DNA of 31,319 bases from DASSJM01 sp036280655 (GCA_036280655.1 DASUQI010000029.1:1-31319); one strand, 5' to 3'. Shown: positions 16,086-24,099, counted from the stretch's first letter. Numbers and translations: made by a program. Notes: generated by a model from the letters alone, not told the origin.

Positions 16086-16694
16086 GTGCACGCCGTTCGC
16101 CGTCATCCCGTCCTCCTCGCGGTCGCCGTGGTCGCCCTCGTGCTCCTGCTCGGGCTGGTCGCGACCGGGGTGGCCGTTTGGCGGGCGGCCCATACGGACG
16201 ACGCGAGCCGGGTCGACCACGCCGACGTGATCCTGGTGCTCGGGGCCGCCCAGTACGACGGGCGGCCCTCGCCGGTGTTCGAGGGGCGCCTCCGGCACGC
16301 CTCCCTGCTCTACGAGGCTGGGAGAGCAAACATGATTGTGGTGCTCGGCGGCTCGGCGCCGGGGGACCGCACCTCGGAGGCCGAGGCGGGTCGCGACTGG
16401 TTGCTCGCCGAGGACATCCCGTCGGATGCGGTCGTGGCCTCGCCCGTCGGGTCCACGACGTACGAATCGCTCGAGGCCGCGGCCGGATGGATGCAGGCCC
16501 ACGACCTGAGCAGCGCCTTCCTCGTCTCGGACCCGTGGCACAACCTCCGGGTCAAGCGGATGGCCGCCGACCTCGGGATCCAGGGGTACGCCTCGGCGAC
16601 CTGGCAGTCGGCCGCGCGGACGGAGGGCACCCGCTTCGGCGGGTACGCGCGCGAGACCTTCGCCTACCTGTATTACCGCCTCTTCGGCGGCTGA
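16086..16694 (+). CDS. DUF218 (YdcF/SanA-like) membrane protein
   Basis: 202 residues. One N-terminal membrane helix (about residues 8-30) is followed by a DUF218 domain with DVILVLGAAQYDGRPSPVFEGRL, MIVVLGGSAPGDRTSEAEAG and SSAFLVSDPWHNLRVKRM. Members of this family are linked to cell-envelope or polysaccharide functions (SanA affects vancomycin resistance in E. coli, ElyC acts in enterobacterial cell-wall lipid-carrier metabolism). The exact reaction is unknown. It converges with the cupredoxin gene, with only 10 bp between the stops. Confidence 0.85.
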   Translation: MHAVRRHPVLLAVAVVALVLLLGLVATGVAVWRAAHTDDASRVDHADVILVLGAAQYDGRPSPVFEGRLRHASLLYEAGRANMIVVLGGSAPGDRTSEAEAGRDWLLAEDIPSDAVVASPVGSTTYESLEAAAGWMQAHDLSSAFLVSDPWHNLRVKRMAADLGIQGYASATWQSAARTEGTRFGGYARETFAYLYYRLFGG

Positions 16695-16704
16695 GCCCCG
16701 AGCG

Positions 16705-17175
16705 TCAGATGACGGTGAGCTCGGCCTCCATGTCGAATGCCGTGTGGAGCTTGCAGAACACCGTGTACGAGCCGGGATCCAGGTCGATCACCGCCGTGCC
16801 GGAGGTGAGCGGCTCGAGCGAGACGTCGATGTCCGTACCCTTCACCGTGAACGTGTGCGGCGTGTTGGCGTTGGCGTTCTGTAGCTCGATCGTCGCGCCG
16901 CTCGCGACCTCGATGCGAGCCGGGTCGAACAGGTAGTTGTTGAGCGCGACCGAGAGTTCCGTACCACCCGCGGCCGCGTCTCCGGTCGAGCCCGTCGGCT
17001 CCATCGAGTCCATGCCGCCGCCGCCGCCGCGATCGCCGCCGTAATAACCCCCACCCTGCATGCCACCGGTCTCCCCCGCTGCGCCCGGTCCCCCTCCGCT
17101 CGACTCCCCGCAGGCGGCGGCGAGCAGCGTGATCGTCGCGAGAGCGACGAGGGTTCGGATCGTGGTGCCCCTCAT
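16705..17175 (-). CDS. Cupredoxin (plastocyanin-like) lipoprotein
   Basis: 156 residues. Signal peptide with lipobox (LLAAAC, Cys22), a Gly-rich linker (residues 26-56), then a type 1 copper domain. The ligands are His107 in NTPHTFTV and Cys141, His144 and Met149 in VFCKLHTAFDMEAEL, the C-x2-H-x4-M spacing of blue copper proteins. It would carry electrons at the outer face of the membrane. ATG at 17175-17173 has a GGGAGG ribosome site on the minus strand. No oxidase or reductase partner lies nearby. It is divergent from dgt, with about 105 bp between. Confidence 0.85.
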   Translation of the reverse strand: MRGTTIRTLVALATITLLAAACGESSGGGPGAAGETGGMQGGGYYGGDRGGGGGMDSMEPTGSTGDAAAGGTELSVALNNYLFDPARIEVASGATIELQNANANTPHTFTVKGTDIDVSLEPLTSGTAVIDLDPGSYTVFCKLHTAFDMEAELTVI

Positions 17176-17268
17176 GCGAGCCTCCCTCAGGATCCGTTTC
17201 AGGCGATACGGCACGGGCGGCCGCGTGGTTCGGTCGGCCGTCTCGGCCGGGGGGTCCCAGGCGGCCGC

Positions 17269-17274
17269 TAGTAT
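17269..17274 (+). promoter_or_regulatory. -10 box of dgt (leaderless)
   Basis: TAGTAT ends 6 nt before the GTG start of dgt, with no ribosome site between, the same geometry as for recO and the DUF218 gene. Confidence 0.5.
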
Positions 17275-17280
17275 CGCCCC

Positions 17281-18285
17281 GTGCCCAGCCCGCGTGAGCG
17301 AACCGAGGAGATCGAGCGACAGATCCTGTCGCCCCACGCCACCCTGGCGGTGGCGAGCAAGGGCCGTGAGCGCGCGGAGGAGGAGGATGCCCTTCGGACG
17401 CGCTTCCAACGCGACCGGGACCGGATCGTCCACTCGAAGGCGTTCCGCCGGCTGAAGCACAAGACGCAGGTGTTCCTCGCCCCCGAGGGCGACCACTACC
17501 GTGTCCGCCTCACGCACACGCTCGAGGTGAGCCAGATAGCTCGGACGACCGCCCGGGCGCTGCGGCTGAACGAGGACCTGACCGAGGCGATCGCGCTCGG
17601 CCACGACCTGGGGCACACACCCTTCGGACACCTCGGGGAGCAAGCGCTCACGCCGTTCCTCGAGCGGCCGTTCCGGCACAACGAGCAGTCGTTGCGCATC
17701 GTCGATCACCTGGAGAAGGACGGCAGGGGGCTGAATCTGTCGTGGGAGGTCCGCGACGGGATCGTCAACCACACGTGGTCGATGCCGCAGCCCTCGACAC
17801 CGGAGGCCAGGCTCGTTCGCTACGCGGACCGGATCGCGTACATCAACCACGACGTCGACGACGCGGTGCGGGCGGGCGTGCTCGGAGCGTCGGACCTGCC
17901 CGCGGACTCGATCCGGGTGCTGGGTGCCACGCATTCGGCGCGGATCGACACGCTCGTCACGGACCTGGTTGCGACCAGCGCCGAGGGTCCCGAGGTGGGG
18001 CTGTCCGACGAGGTCCACCAGGCGCTCGACGGGCTCCGCGAGTTCCTGTTCGACCGGGTGTACCTGCGGGACGACGCCCGGGCCGAGCAGGCCAAGGCGA
18101 TCGGCATGGTTCGGGCCCTGTTCACCTACTACCTCGACCATCCCGACGAGGTCCCCGAGGAGTACCATCGGGCCCCGGGCGACCTGCCGACCCGCGTTGC
18201 GGACTACATCGCGGGGATGACGGACCGGTTCGCCCTGCGGGCGTACGAACGGCTCTTCCTTCCCCGAGGTTGGTTGGACGTCTAG
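17281..18285 (+). CDS. dgt: Deoxyguanosinetriphosphate triphosphohydrolase-like HD protein
   Basis: 334 residues. HD-superfamily dNTPase that splits dNTPs to deoxynucleosides and triphosphate. The metal site is H79 (RLTHTLEV), H108-D109 (GHDLGHTPFGH) and D183 (YADRIAYINHD). The N-terminal HSKAFRRLKHKTQVF is the family signature. GTG 17281 sits 6 nt from the -10 box. It leads a dgt-dnaG cluster (21-bp gap) with rpoD next, an arrangement conserved in many actinobacteria. Confidence 0.93.
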   Translation: MPSPRERTEEIERQILSPHATLAVASKGRERAEEEDALRTRFQRDRDRIVHSKAFRRLKHKTQVFLAPEGDHYRVRLTHTLEVSQIARTTARALRLNEDLTEAIALGHDLGHTPFGHLGEQALTPFLERPFRHNEQSLRIVDHLEKDGRGLNLSWEVRDGIVNHTWSMPQPSTPEARLVRYADRIAYINHDVDDAVRAGVLGASDLPADSIRVLGATHSARIDTLVTDLVATSAEGPEVGLSDEVHQALDGLREFLFDRVYLRDDARAEQAKAIGMVRALFTYYLDHPDEVPEEYHRAPGDLPTRVADYIAGMTDRFALRAYERLFLPRGWLDV

Positions 18286-18306
18286 TCGGGCGAGGAAGGG
18301 AGCGGC

Positions 18307-20100
18307 GTGGCGGGACGGATCAGGGACGAGGACCTCGCGGCCGTCCGCGAGCGCACCGACATGGTCAAGCTCGTCTCGAACTACGTCACCCTGAAGAAGG
18401 CGGGCAACGACAGCTTCGTCGGGCTCTGCCCGTTCCACACCGAGAAGACCCCCTCGATGTCCGTGTCCCCGAGCAAGGGGATGTACCACTGCTTCGGTTG
18501 CGGGGCGGGCGGCGACGCGATCCGGTTCCTCCGCGAGGTCGAGCACCTGGACTTCGCGGAGGCGGTCGAGCGCCTCGCCAAGGAGGCGGGGATCACGCTC
18601 CGGTACGAGGGCGACACGCCGGCCGAGCGCCGGGCCGCCTCGCGGCGGCAGCTGCTGCATCGCGCCAACGGCTCCGCGTTCGAGCTCTACCACCTGATGC
18701 TGCTCGATGGCCGCGAGGGAGAGGACGCCCGGCGTTACCTCGCCGAGCGCGGGATCGACCGCGAAACCTGGGTCGAGTTCGAGATCGGCTACGCGCCCGG
18801 CTACCCGGACTACCTGCTGCGCCGGCTCGCCAGGTCCCTCTCGCCCGAGGTGCTCGTGGAATCGGGTCTCGTCGTCCGGACCGAGGACGGCAACGTCCGC
18901 GACCGGTTCCGCGGCCGGATCACGTTCCCGATCCACGACCTCTCCGGGCGGCCCGTCGGGATCGGCGCCCGCGCGCTGCCGCAGCCCGGCCAGGCCGGTC
19001 GCGACGAGGGTCCGAAGTACCTGAACTCGCCCGGCACGCCCGTCTTCCAGAAGGGGGACGTCCTCTACAACCTGCACCGGGCCAAGTCCGTCGTCACGAA
19101 GACCGGCGAGGTCTTCGTCGTCGAGGGCTACACGGACGTGATCGCGATGTCGCGGGCCGGCCTCCCGAACGCCGTGGCGACGTGCGGGACCGCGCTCGGA
19201 GAGGGGCACTTCCGGCTCGCGTCGCGGTTCGCGCAGCGCATGGTGCTGGCGTTCGACTCGGACGAGGCCGGGGCGCGGGCGGCCGAACGCGCCTTCGAGT
19301 TCGTGGAGCGGTTCCCCGTCCGCCCGGTGGTGATGATCCTGCCCGAGGGGCTCGACCCCGCCGACTTCGTGCGGCAGCACGGCGCCGACGCCCTGCGGGA
19401 GCTCGCCGAGCGGGCCGTGCCGCTCGTCGAGTACATGATCCGCCGCACGGTCGGCCGCCACGACCTGTCGACGATCGAGGGCCAGAGCGCGGCCGTAGCG
19501 GCGGCCGTCCCGATGCTCGAGGCGCTCTCGGACCCCGTCCGGCAGGGCGAGTACGCCCACCTGCTGGCCGAGCTCGCCGGCGTCTCGGAGGGGTCCGTCG
19601 TCCTGGCGCTCGAACGGCGGCTCCAGGGCCGGCCGATCGACGTCGCGGCGACCGTCAAGCGGGTCTCGGTGCAGGAGAAGGTCGAGCGGGAGATGCTCCG
19701 ACTGCTCGCCCGCGACCCCGAGACGTTCGCCACGCTCGCTCCGGACGTGCACGAGGAGTACTTCCAGTCGGCGCAGCACCGCGCGCTCCTGCGGCAGCTC
19801 GCCGACGCCGGCGGCGACGTGCGGGCCGGCGTCGCGAACGCCGAGGACAACGACTCGAGGCGCGCGCTCAGCGCGCTCGCGCTCGAACCGCTCGACGGCG
19901 AGCCCGTCCGCGGCTACGCGGACGACGTCCTGGCCCGGCTCCGCGAGTTCGCGCTGAAGCGCAAGAGCGCGCGGCTGCGCAAGGAGCTCCAGAAGATGAA
20001 CCCGACGACCGATGAACGCTACGACGGGCTGTTCCAGGAACTGATCGCCACCGACGGCGAGCTCCGCCGGCTCCGCGAGCGGGGACACGTCCACGCGTAA
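18307..20100 (+). CDS. dnaG: DNA primase
   Basis: 597 residues. Makes RNA primers at the replication fork. The CHC2 zinc ribbon has C41, H44, C62 and C65 (CPFHTEKTPSM, YHCFGCGAGGD). The Toprim core shows Glu273 in VVEGYTDVIAM and D317-S-D319 in FDSDEAG. The C-terminal part (from about residue 450) is the helicase-interaction region. GTG 18307 is preceded by GGAAGGGAG. The length is normal for actinobacterial DnaG. Confidence 0.97.
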   Translation: MAGRIRDEDLAAVRERTDMVKLVSNYVTLKKAGNDSFVGLCPFHTEKTPSMSVSPSKGMYHCFGCGAGGDAIRFLREVEHLDFAEAVERLAKEAGITLRYEGDTPAERRAASRRQLLHRANGSAFELYHLMLLDGREGEDARRYLAERGIDRETWVEFEIGYAPGYPDYLLRRLARSLSPEVLVESGLVVRTEDGNVRDRFRGRITFPIHDLSGRPVGIGARALPQPGQAGRDEGPKYLNSPGTPVFQKGDVLYNLHRAKSVVTKTGEVFVVEGYTDVIAMSRAGLPNAVATCGTALGEGHFRLASRFAQRMVLAFDSDEAGARAAERAFEFVERFPVRPVVMILPEGLDPADFVRQHGADALRELAERAVPLVEYMIRRTVGRHDLSTIEGQSAAVAAAVPMLEALSDPVRQGEYAHLLAELAGVSEGSVVLALERRLQGRPIDVAATVKRVSVQEKVEREMLRLLARDPETFATLAPDVHEEYFQSAQHRALLRQLADAGGDVRAGVANAEDNDSRRALSALALEPLDGEPVRGYADDVLARLREFALKRKSARLRKELQKMNPTTDERYDGLFQELIATDGELRRLRERGHVHA

Positions 20101-20114
20101 CGGACCGGAGGTCG

Positions 20115-20136
20115 CCCGGACCACCGGACGTCCGGG
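20115..20136 (+). terminator. Weak hairpin between dnaG and rpoD
   Basis: CCCGGA and TCCGGG form a 6-bp stem with a 10-nt loop, overlapping a 12-bp palindrome CCGGACGTCCGG (20124-20135). It could be a weak terminator of dnaG or an operator upstream of rpoD. There is no T run. Confidence 0.3.
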
Positions 20137-20189
20137 ACGGCTGTTTCGGCGGGACGAAATCGGTTCGGGTCACCGCCCGTTCCGTCCCG

Positions 20190-20195
20190 TAGACT
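20190..20195 (+). promoter_or_regulatory. -10 box for rpoD
   Basis: TAGACT, 40 nt before the TTG start of rpoD. The identical hexamer precedes the tRNA-Asn gene. No good -35 is seen. Confidence 0.45.
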
Positions 20196-20235
20196 TCCCG
20201 GTCGTCCTCCCCCCTGAAGACTGGGAGCCGCAGCG

Positions 20236-21540
20236 TTGACGGAAGTTGCCCGCGACCTGGGTCTGGAAGAAGCGAAGGAGCAGATCACCGCTCGCGGGCG
20301 TGAGCGGGGCTTCGTCACCTCCGACGACCTGCTCGACGCGGTTCCCGTCGACGACTTCACCCCCGAACAGGTCGAGGACTTCCTCTCGCAGGTCGAGGAG
20401 CACCTGCGCGGCGAGGGGATCGAGGTCATCGAGGTCCCCGGCGACGAGGTGGACGCCACCGCGCAGCGGCAGCTCGACGTCGACCTCCTCAAGGCTCCGA
20501 CGAACGACCCCGTCCGGATGTACCTGAAGGAGATCGGCAAGGTGCCGCTCCTCACGGCCGCCCAGGAGGTCGACCTCGCCCGGCGGATCGAGGCGGGGGA
20601 GTTCGCCACCGAGCTGCGGGTGGTCATGGAGGAGGACGAGCGGGTCGACCAGAAGCGCCTGCGCCTGGTCGCCGAGTCGGTGGTGGCGATCCGGGACCAC
20701 CAGCTCGAGAAGTTCGGCAAGGTCGAGGGGATCGGCCGGGCCAGGATCTCCAAGAGCTATAAGCCGAAGACCCGCGAGGACCTCGACGACTTCCTCCGCA
20801 GGGTCGAGCGCGACGGGCAGCTCGCCAAGCGCAAGCTGATCGAGGCGAACCTTCGGCTCGTCGTCTCGATCGCCAAGCGCTACGTGGGCCGCGGGATGCT
20901 GTTCCTGGACCTGATCCAGGAGGGCAACCTCGGCCTGATCCGCGCGGTCGAGAAGTTCGCGTACGCGAAGGGCTTCAAGTTCTCCACGTACGCGACGTGG
21001 TGGATCCGCCAGGCCATCACCCGGGCGATCGCGGACCAGGCCCGGACGATCCGCATCCCGGTCCACATGGTGGAGACGATCAATAAGCTCGTCCGCATCC
21101 AGCGGCAGCTCCTCCAGGACCTCGGCCGCGAGCCGATGCCGGAGGAGATCGGCCGTCAGATGGGCATCCCGGCGGAGAAGGTCCGGGAGATCCTCAAGGT
21201 GAGCCAGGAGCCCGTGTCGCTCGAGACGCCGATCGGCGAGGAGGAGGACTCACACCTCGGTGACTTCATCGAGGACTCGGACGCGATCGTGCCGGTCGAC
21301 GCGGCGAGCTTCATCCTGCTGCAGGAGCAACTCGAGTCGGTGCTCCACACGCTCTCCGAACGCGAGAAGAAGGTGATCCAGCTCCGGTTCGGGCTCCTCG
21401 ACGGCCACCCTCGAACGCTCGAGGAGGTGGGTCGCGAGTTCGGCGTCACGCGCGAGCGGATCCGGCAGATCGAGTCGAAGACGCTGTCGAAGCTGCGGCA
21501 CCCCTCGCGATCGCAGAAGCTGCGCGACTACCTCGAGTAG
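20236..21540 (+). CDS. rpoD: Primary RNA polymerase sigma factor (sigma-70)
   Basis: 434 residues. The housekeeping sigma factor that directs promoter recognition. Region 1.2 begins DPVRMYLKEIGKVPLLTAAQEVDLARRIEAG (about residue 93). Region 2 holds NLRLVVSIAKRYVGRGM, LIQEGNLGLIRAVEKF and the -10 reading helix FSTYATWWIRQAITRAI. Region 3 follows, and region 4.2 is TLEEVGREFGVTRERIRQIESKTLSKLRHP. The segment between regions 1.2 and 2 is charged and longer than in typical actinobacterial SigA. The start is TTG at 20236 with GGGAG 8 nt upstream; an ATG further in would remove the region 1.1-like N-terminus. Confidence 0.97.
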   Translation: MTEVARDLGLEEAKEQITARGRERGFVTSDDLLDAVPVDDFTPEQVEDFLSQVEEHLRGEGIEVIEVPGDEVDATAQRQLDVDLLKAPTNDPVRMYLKEIGKVPLLTAAQEVDLARRIEAGEFATELRVVMEEDERVDQKRLRLVAESVVAIRDHQLEKFGKVEGIGRARISKSYKPKTREDLDDFLRRVERDGQLAKRKLIEANLRLVVSIAKRYVGRGMLFLDLIQEGNLGLIRAVEKFAYAKGFKFSTYATWWIRQAITRAIADQARTIRIPVHMVETINKLVRIQRQLLQDLGREPMPEEIGRQMGIPAEKVREILKVSQEPVSLETPIGEEEDSHLGDFIEDSDAIVPVDAASFILLQEQLESVLHTLSEREKKVIQLRFGLLDGHPRTLEEVGREFGVTRERIRQIESKTLSKLRHPSRSQKLRDYLE

Positions 21541-21557
21541 GCCCGGCCCCGCGAGGC

Positions 21558-21818
21558 TCAGTTCATCGAGAGGTCGTCGACGTCGGGTTCGAGCCGCCGT
21601 TGGATCCCCGCCCGCGCCCGCTGGATCGCCTCGACGCTCTTCCAGCTTGCCCGTTCGGCCAGACGGCGCCCGTGCTGGGCGAGGCGGTTCGAGGGGTGGC
21701 GCGCCATCGCTTGGCGAACCCCCGGCGGCCGGTCCTCCTCCGGGTCGCGCCTGGAGAGCTCACGGCCGAGGAGGTACCCGACCACGCCGCCGATCACGAG
21801 GCCCGTCCGGAAGCGCAT
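21558..21818 (-). CDS. Small membrane-anchored protein
   Basis: 86 residues convergent with rpoD, 17 bp between stops. The N-terminus MRFRTGLVIGGVVGYLLGREL is a glycine-zipper membrane helix, followed by a basic cytoplasmic part with RHPSNRLAQHGRRLAERAS. The ATG at 21818-21816 fits the hydrophobic start. No known family recognised. Confidence 0.6.
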   Translation of the reverse strand: MRFRTGLVIGGVVGYLLGRELSRRDPEEDRPPGVRQAMARHPSNRLAQHGRRLAERASWKSVEAIQRARAGIQRRLEPDVDDLSMN

Positions 21819-21849
21819 AGGGCATCCTAGACCGATCAAGGGGCGTTGG

Positions 21850-21855
21850 TAGACT
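21850..21855 (+). promoter_or_regulatory. -10 box for tRNA-Asn
   Basis: TAGACT, 35 nt before the mature 5' end of the tRNA, the same hexamer as in front of rpoD. Confidence 0.4.
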
Positions 21856-21890
21856 CCGTCGGCGCGTTGGCGCGTTCGACGCACCGGCGA

Positions 21891-21963
21891 TCCGGGGTAG
21901 CTCAATCGGCAGAGCGGCGGACTGTTAATCCGTAGGTTGTGGGTTCGAGTCCCACCCCCGGAG
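21891..21963 (+). tRNA. tRNA-Asn (anticodon GTT)
   Basis: Cloverleaf: acceptor TCCGGGG / CCCCGGA with discriminator G, D-arm GCTC...GAGC, anticodon loop CTGTTAA with GTT at 21924-21926, and T-arm GTGGG-TTCGAGT-CCCAC. The sequence is close to bacterial tRNA-Asn. CCA is not encoded. It marks the border between the backbone and the accessory region. Confidence 0.96.
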
Positions 21964-22052
21964 CGGAGTGAACGCCGAGGTGGTCGCCGGTATTCGCGTT
22001 GGCGATGCCGATTCGACGGCGACGTCGTTGGGACGAATCTGGGACGAATGAT

Positions 22053-22379
22053 GTGAGACCCGACGAACTCGAGCGCCGATCCCAGGAGTACCTAGACGCC
22101 ATCGGTCCCGCTCCCCGCGCCGAACTGCTCCGCGTCTTGATGCTTCGGGACTTCGACCGGGTGGGCGCGATCCAGACGTACTGGTCGAACCCTGCTACGC
22201 GCACCTTCGGCGAGTTGCTGATCGACTGCGAGGAGGACCGGACGCTCCGGGCGGTGCTCGTAGGGATGCTGCGGGAAGGTGAACGTTGGGCCAGCCAGAC
22301 ACTCGAGCCGGTTCTGGTGACCGACCATCAGCGCCGACAGGGTCGCCGGGTCCTCGACCGACAAGCGCCTCGACGGTGA
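22053..22379 (+). CDS. Small protein carrying the repeated C-terminal motif (copy A)
   Basis: 108 residues from GTG 22053 (VRPDELERRSQEYLDAIGPAP...). It is predicted helical and charged, with no membrane segment. The segment AELLRVLMLRDFDRVGAIQ followed by FGELLIDCEEDRTLRAVLV is homologous to the broken copy at 28.8 kb, and the last part matches the tail found in at least eight places. Other copies stop soon after GMLRE. Here the frame runs on for about 30 basic residues through a second block shared with 24.94 kb, so this 3' end is probably altered. This is the best-preserved member of the family. Function unknown. Confidence 0.55.
   Translation: MRPDELERRSQEYLDAIGPAPRAELLRVLMLRDFDRVGAIQTYWSNPATRTFGELLIDCEEDRTLRAVLVGMLREGERWASQTLEPVLVTDHQRRQGRRVLDRQAPRR
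22218..22277 (+). repeat. 60-bp dispersed repeat, copy A
   Basis: Starts CTGATCGACTGCGAGGAGGA and ends GGATGCTGCGGGAA. It differs from the consensus at GCTCGTAGGG (consensus GCTGGTCGGG). It lies inside the small gene just after the tRNA. Confidence 0.85.
22302..22352 (+). repeat. Second shared block (partner at 24937-24991)
   Basis: CTCGAGCCG, CTGGTG, CCATCA and GCGCCGACAGG appear in the same order as in the partner block, with one 1-nt and one 3-nt length difference. The shifted frame reads ISADRVAGS here and INADRIAES there, so both look like remnants of one protein segment. Confidence 0.5.
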
Positions 22380-22394
22380 CCAGGTGACCGCGAA

Positions 22395-22428
22395 CCCCGA
22401 CGACGGTGACGCCGGTCACGCGACGGGG
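22395..22428. terminator. Two-part hairpin after copy A gene
   Basis: Outer arms CCCCG / CGGGG and inner arms GTGAC / GTCAC around a GCCG loop, 16 bp after the copy-A stop, followed by ACGTATATATGG. It may terminate transcripts from either side. Confidence 0.35.
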
Positions 22429-22487
22429 ACGTATATATGGGCGGGCCGCCGGGAGCTAGCCTTCGCTCACGCTGACATTGTCGACGA

Positions 22488-23068
22488 TCAGCGGACAGTC
22501 TGCCGGACAAGTTCGTTCCGGCCCGAAGGGTGAGCTGCTCGAAGAGCATCCCGGTGCCGGCGAGGTCGTACAGGCGCACGATATGACCCGGTAGCCGTCG
22601 GCGCCGGAGAGCGGATCGATCGACACGAGCGGTCGAGGGCGGTATCGGCGAACAGGCCGCGAAGCCCACTCGTGGGGTCCTCGAACGCTGCTTCCCCCGG
22701 GGCAGTCAGGAGATCCTCGATCTCAGGTCGCGCCAGCGCCTCAGGACGATCGGACCGCAGCAGCTCGAACCTGGCCGCTACGGCGGCCGCCAGCTGGTCC
22801 CCGTGCACGCCCGGGAATCCCCCACACGTGAACGAGCTCGGAGGACGGAATGCGAACATCCTGGTTGGAGCGACCTGATCGATGCCTTCGTATCCGAGGA
22901 CGAACACCACGTCCTCGACTGGCGTGAATGATGCGGGCCAGAACCCCAAGTCGCGGCGGGACGGTTCAGCCGATCGGTTGCTCGTTCTTCTCGGACCGCG
23001 CGACGAGTGGAGGTTCCACCCGTGGCGACTCTGCCCGGCCCGTAGGGCAGTCCATCCCGCGTGACCAC
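22488..23068 (-). pseudogene. Decayed minus-strand gene, several frameshifts
   Basis: A protein-like reading appears in different frames one after another: VTRDGLPYGPGRVATGG to RATDRLNRP (from GTG 23068), then DLGFWPASFTPVEDVVFVLG through LRGLFADTALDRS in a second frame, then VSIDPLSGADGYR, then HIVRLYDLAGTGMLFEQLTL. At least three frame changes are needed to join them. The intact stretch is soluble and moderately hydrophobic, with no recognised family. It follows the small minus-strand gene at 23078, so both were probably one operon. Confidence 0.45.
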
Positions 23069-23077
23069 GGTCCCGCT

Positions 23078-23245
23078 CTATGCGGCCCCGGCGGCCTCGA
23101 AGTCGGCGGCGTTCCAGGGCAGAGCGGGATCGACCTCGGCCGCGCCGAGTTCCCTCCGTAGGAGCTCGAGGGCGGCCTCCTCGTCGGCCTGGGGCTCCTC
23201 GCCTGCCTCGCGCTGGAGCCATACCCAGCCAGGTTCGACGCTCAT
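23078..23245 (-). CDS. Small acidic helical protein
   Basis: 55 residues (MSVEPGWVWLQREAGEEPQ... to ...NAADFEAAGAA), acidic, no membrane segment. The ATG at 23245-23243 has a near-ideal AGGAGGAGAT ribosome site, which is the main support. The decayed gene starts 9 bp downstream. Family not recognised. Confidence 0.5.
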   Translation of the reverse strand: MSVEPGWVWLQREAGEEPQADEEAALELLRRELGAAEVDPALPWNAADFEAAGAA

Positions 23246-23312
23246 ATCTCCTCCTCCTGATCGCTTCTCTCCCCCGATATCGAGATCGCCCCAAGAGTGA
23301 AAGTGCGGGCCG

Positions 23313-23345
23313 GCGGTGGTGGTCGGGATGCTGCGAGAGGCTGAC
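23313..23345 (+). repeat. Dispersed repeat, copy G (3' half only)
   Basis: GCGGTGGTGGTCGGGATGCTGCGAGAG matches the consensus 3' half (GCGGTGCTGGTCGGGATGCTGCGGGAG) at 25 of 27 positions. It reads VVGMLREADAE. It lies upstream of the lipoprotein gene. Confidence 0.65.
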
Positions 23346-23386
23346 GCCGAGACTGCCAGTGTGATCAACCCGAGGAACTCGAGGAC

Positions 23387-23392
23387 TACAAT
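23387..23392 (+). promoter_or_regulatory. Probable -10 box for the lipoprotein gene
   Basis: TACAAT, 26 nt before GTG 23419, with a GAGAGGAG ribosome site between. Good -10 match; -35 not clear. Confidence 0.4.
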
Positions 23393-23418
23393 TTGCCAGG
23401 TCGAGAGGAGCACGACTG

Positions 23419-24066
23419 GTGCGCCGGAGCAGCCTCATGGTTTGGCTTCCGGTTGTTGCCGCCTTCGTCGCTTGCGAAGCCTCGGGGGTTCCAGCGTCGC
23501 CGCCACTGCCAGAGCCGACGGTTGGTGCCCAGGGACCGCCAACGACGGAATCAGCGGGCGCGACGTTCCACTGGCCCGGCGAGCACGAGGAGAACTCACC
23601 CCTCCTCTCCTTTCCCTCCGCGACCGGCGCCATCGAGTTCCTGAGCAACCACATGGATGCTGAGATTGCACTCCCGACCTGGGTGCCACCTGACGTCCGT
23701 CTGGACGTCGGTACGTCAGTGTTCGTCTATACCGACGATGGTGTGCGGAGTGCCCAGGTGAAACTCGATACGGAACAAGGTGACGTGTGGGGCATCATGT
23801 ATGGACGCTCAGGGCTCGACGGATGCGACGGGGAACGACACGCCAGGTCCGTGACCGTATCCGGTCAGCCGGGACTCCTGAGCGTGGCGACTGACCCTGA
23901 CGGGTCTCAGCGGAAGTGGGTCCAGTTGATTTGGCCCGCGACAATGAAAGACCCCGAGGGGGTCTACGGCTTGTTCGGCTGGCTCTCACCCTCGGCTGTC
24001 GTTGCGATGGCCGAGTCAATGCCGGTTGTAGACGCACCGCAGGTGGTCGCCGCCCCCGGCTGCTGA
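23419..24066 (+). CDS. Putative lipoprotein
   Basis: 215 residues. Signal MRRSSLMVWLPVVAAFVAC with Cys19 as probable lipid site (FVAC is a slightly atypical lipobox), a Pro-rich linker, and a beta-rich domain (WVPPDVRLDVGTSVFVYTDDG, VKLDTEQGDVWGIMYG, SVTVSGQPGLLSV, KWVQLIWPA). The final Cys (VVAAPGC) and GCDGERHA provide further cysteines. GTG 23419 fits the ribosome site. It lies between repeat copies G and B, 68 and 33 bp from them. No family recognised. Confidence 0.65.
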   Translation: MRRSSLMVWLPVVAAFVACEASGVPASPPLPEPTVGAQGPPTTESAGATFHWPGEHEENSPLLSFPSATGAIEFLSNHMDAEIALPTWVPPDVRLDVGTSVFVYTDDGVRSAQVKLDTEQGDVWGIMYGRSGLDGCDGERHARSVTVSGQPGLLSVATDPDGSQRKWVQLIWPATMKDPEGVYGLFGWLSPSAVVAMAESMPVVDAPQVVAAPGC

Positions 24067-24099
24067 AGTCTGCTGGAACGTGCGCTCGGCGCACCTCTC

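Noticed and set aside
16705..20124. 1139-codon open frame on the minus strand across dgt and dnaG
   Set aside because: Only its last 156 codons (cupredoxin) are real. The rest is antisense to conserved dgt and dnaG and reflects GC-rich frame bias.
21902..22204. Minus-strand frame containing GVGLEPTTYGLTVRR
   Set aside because: This peptide is the antisense translation of the tRNA-Asn gene, a well-known false ORF next to tRNAs.
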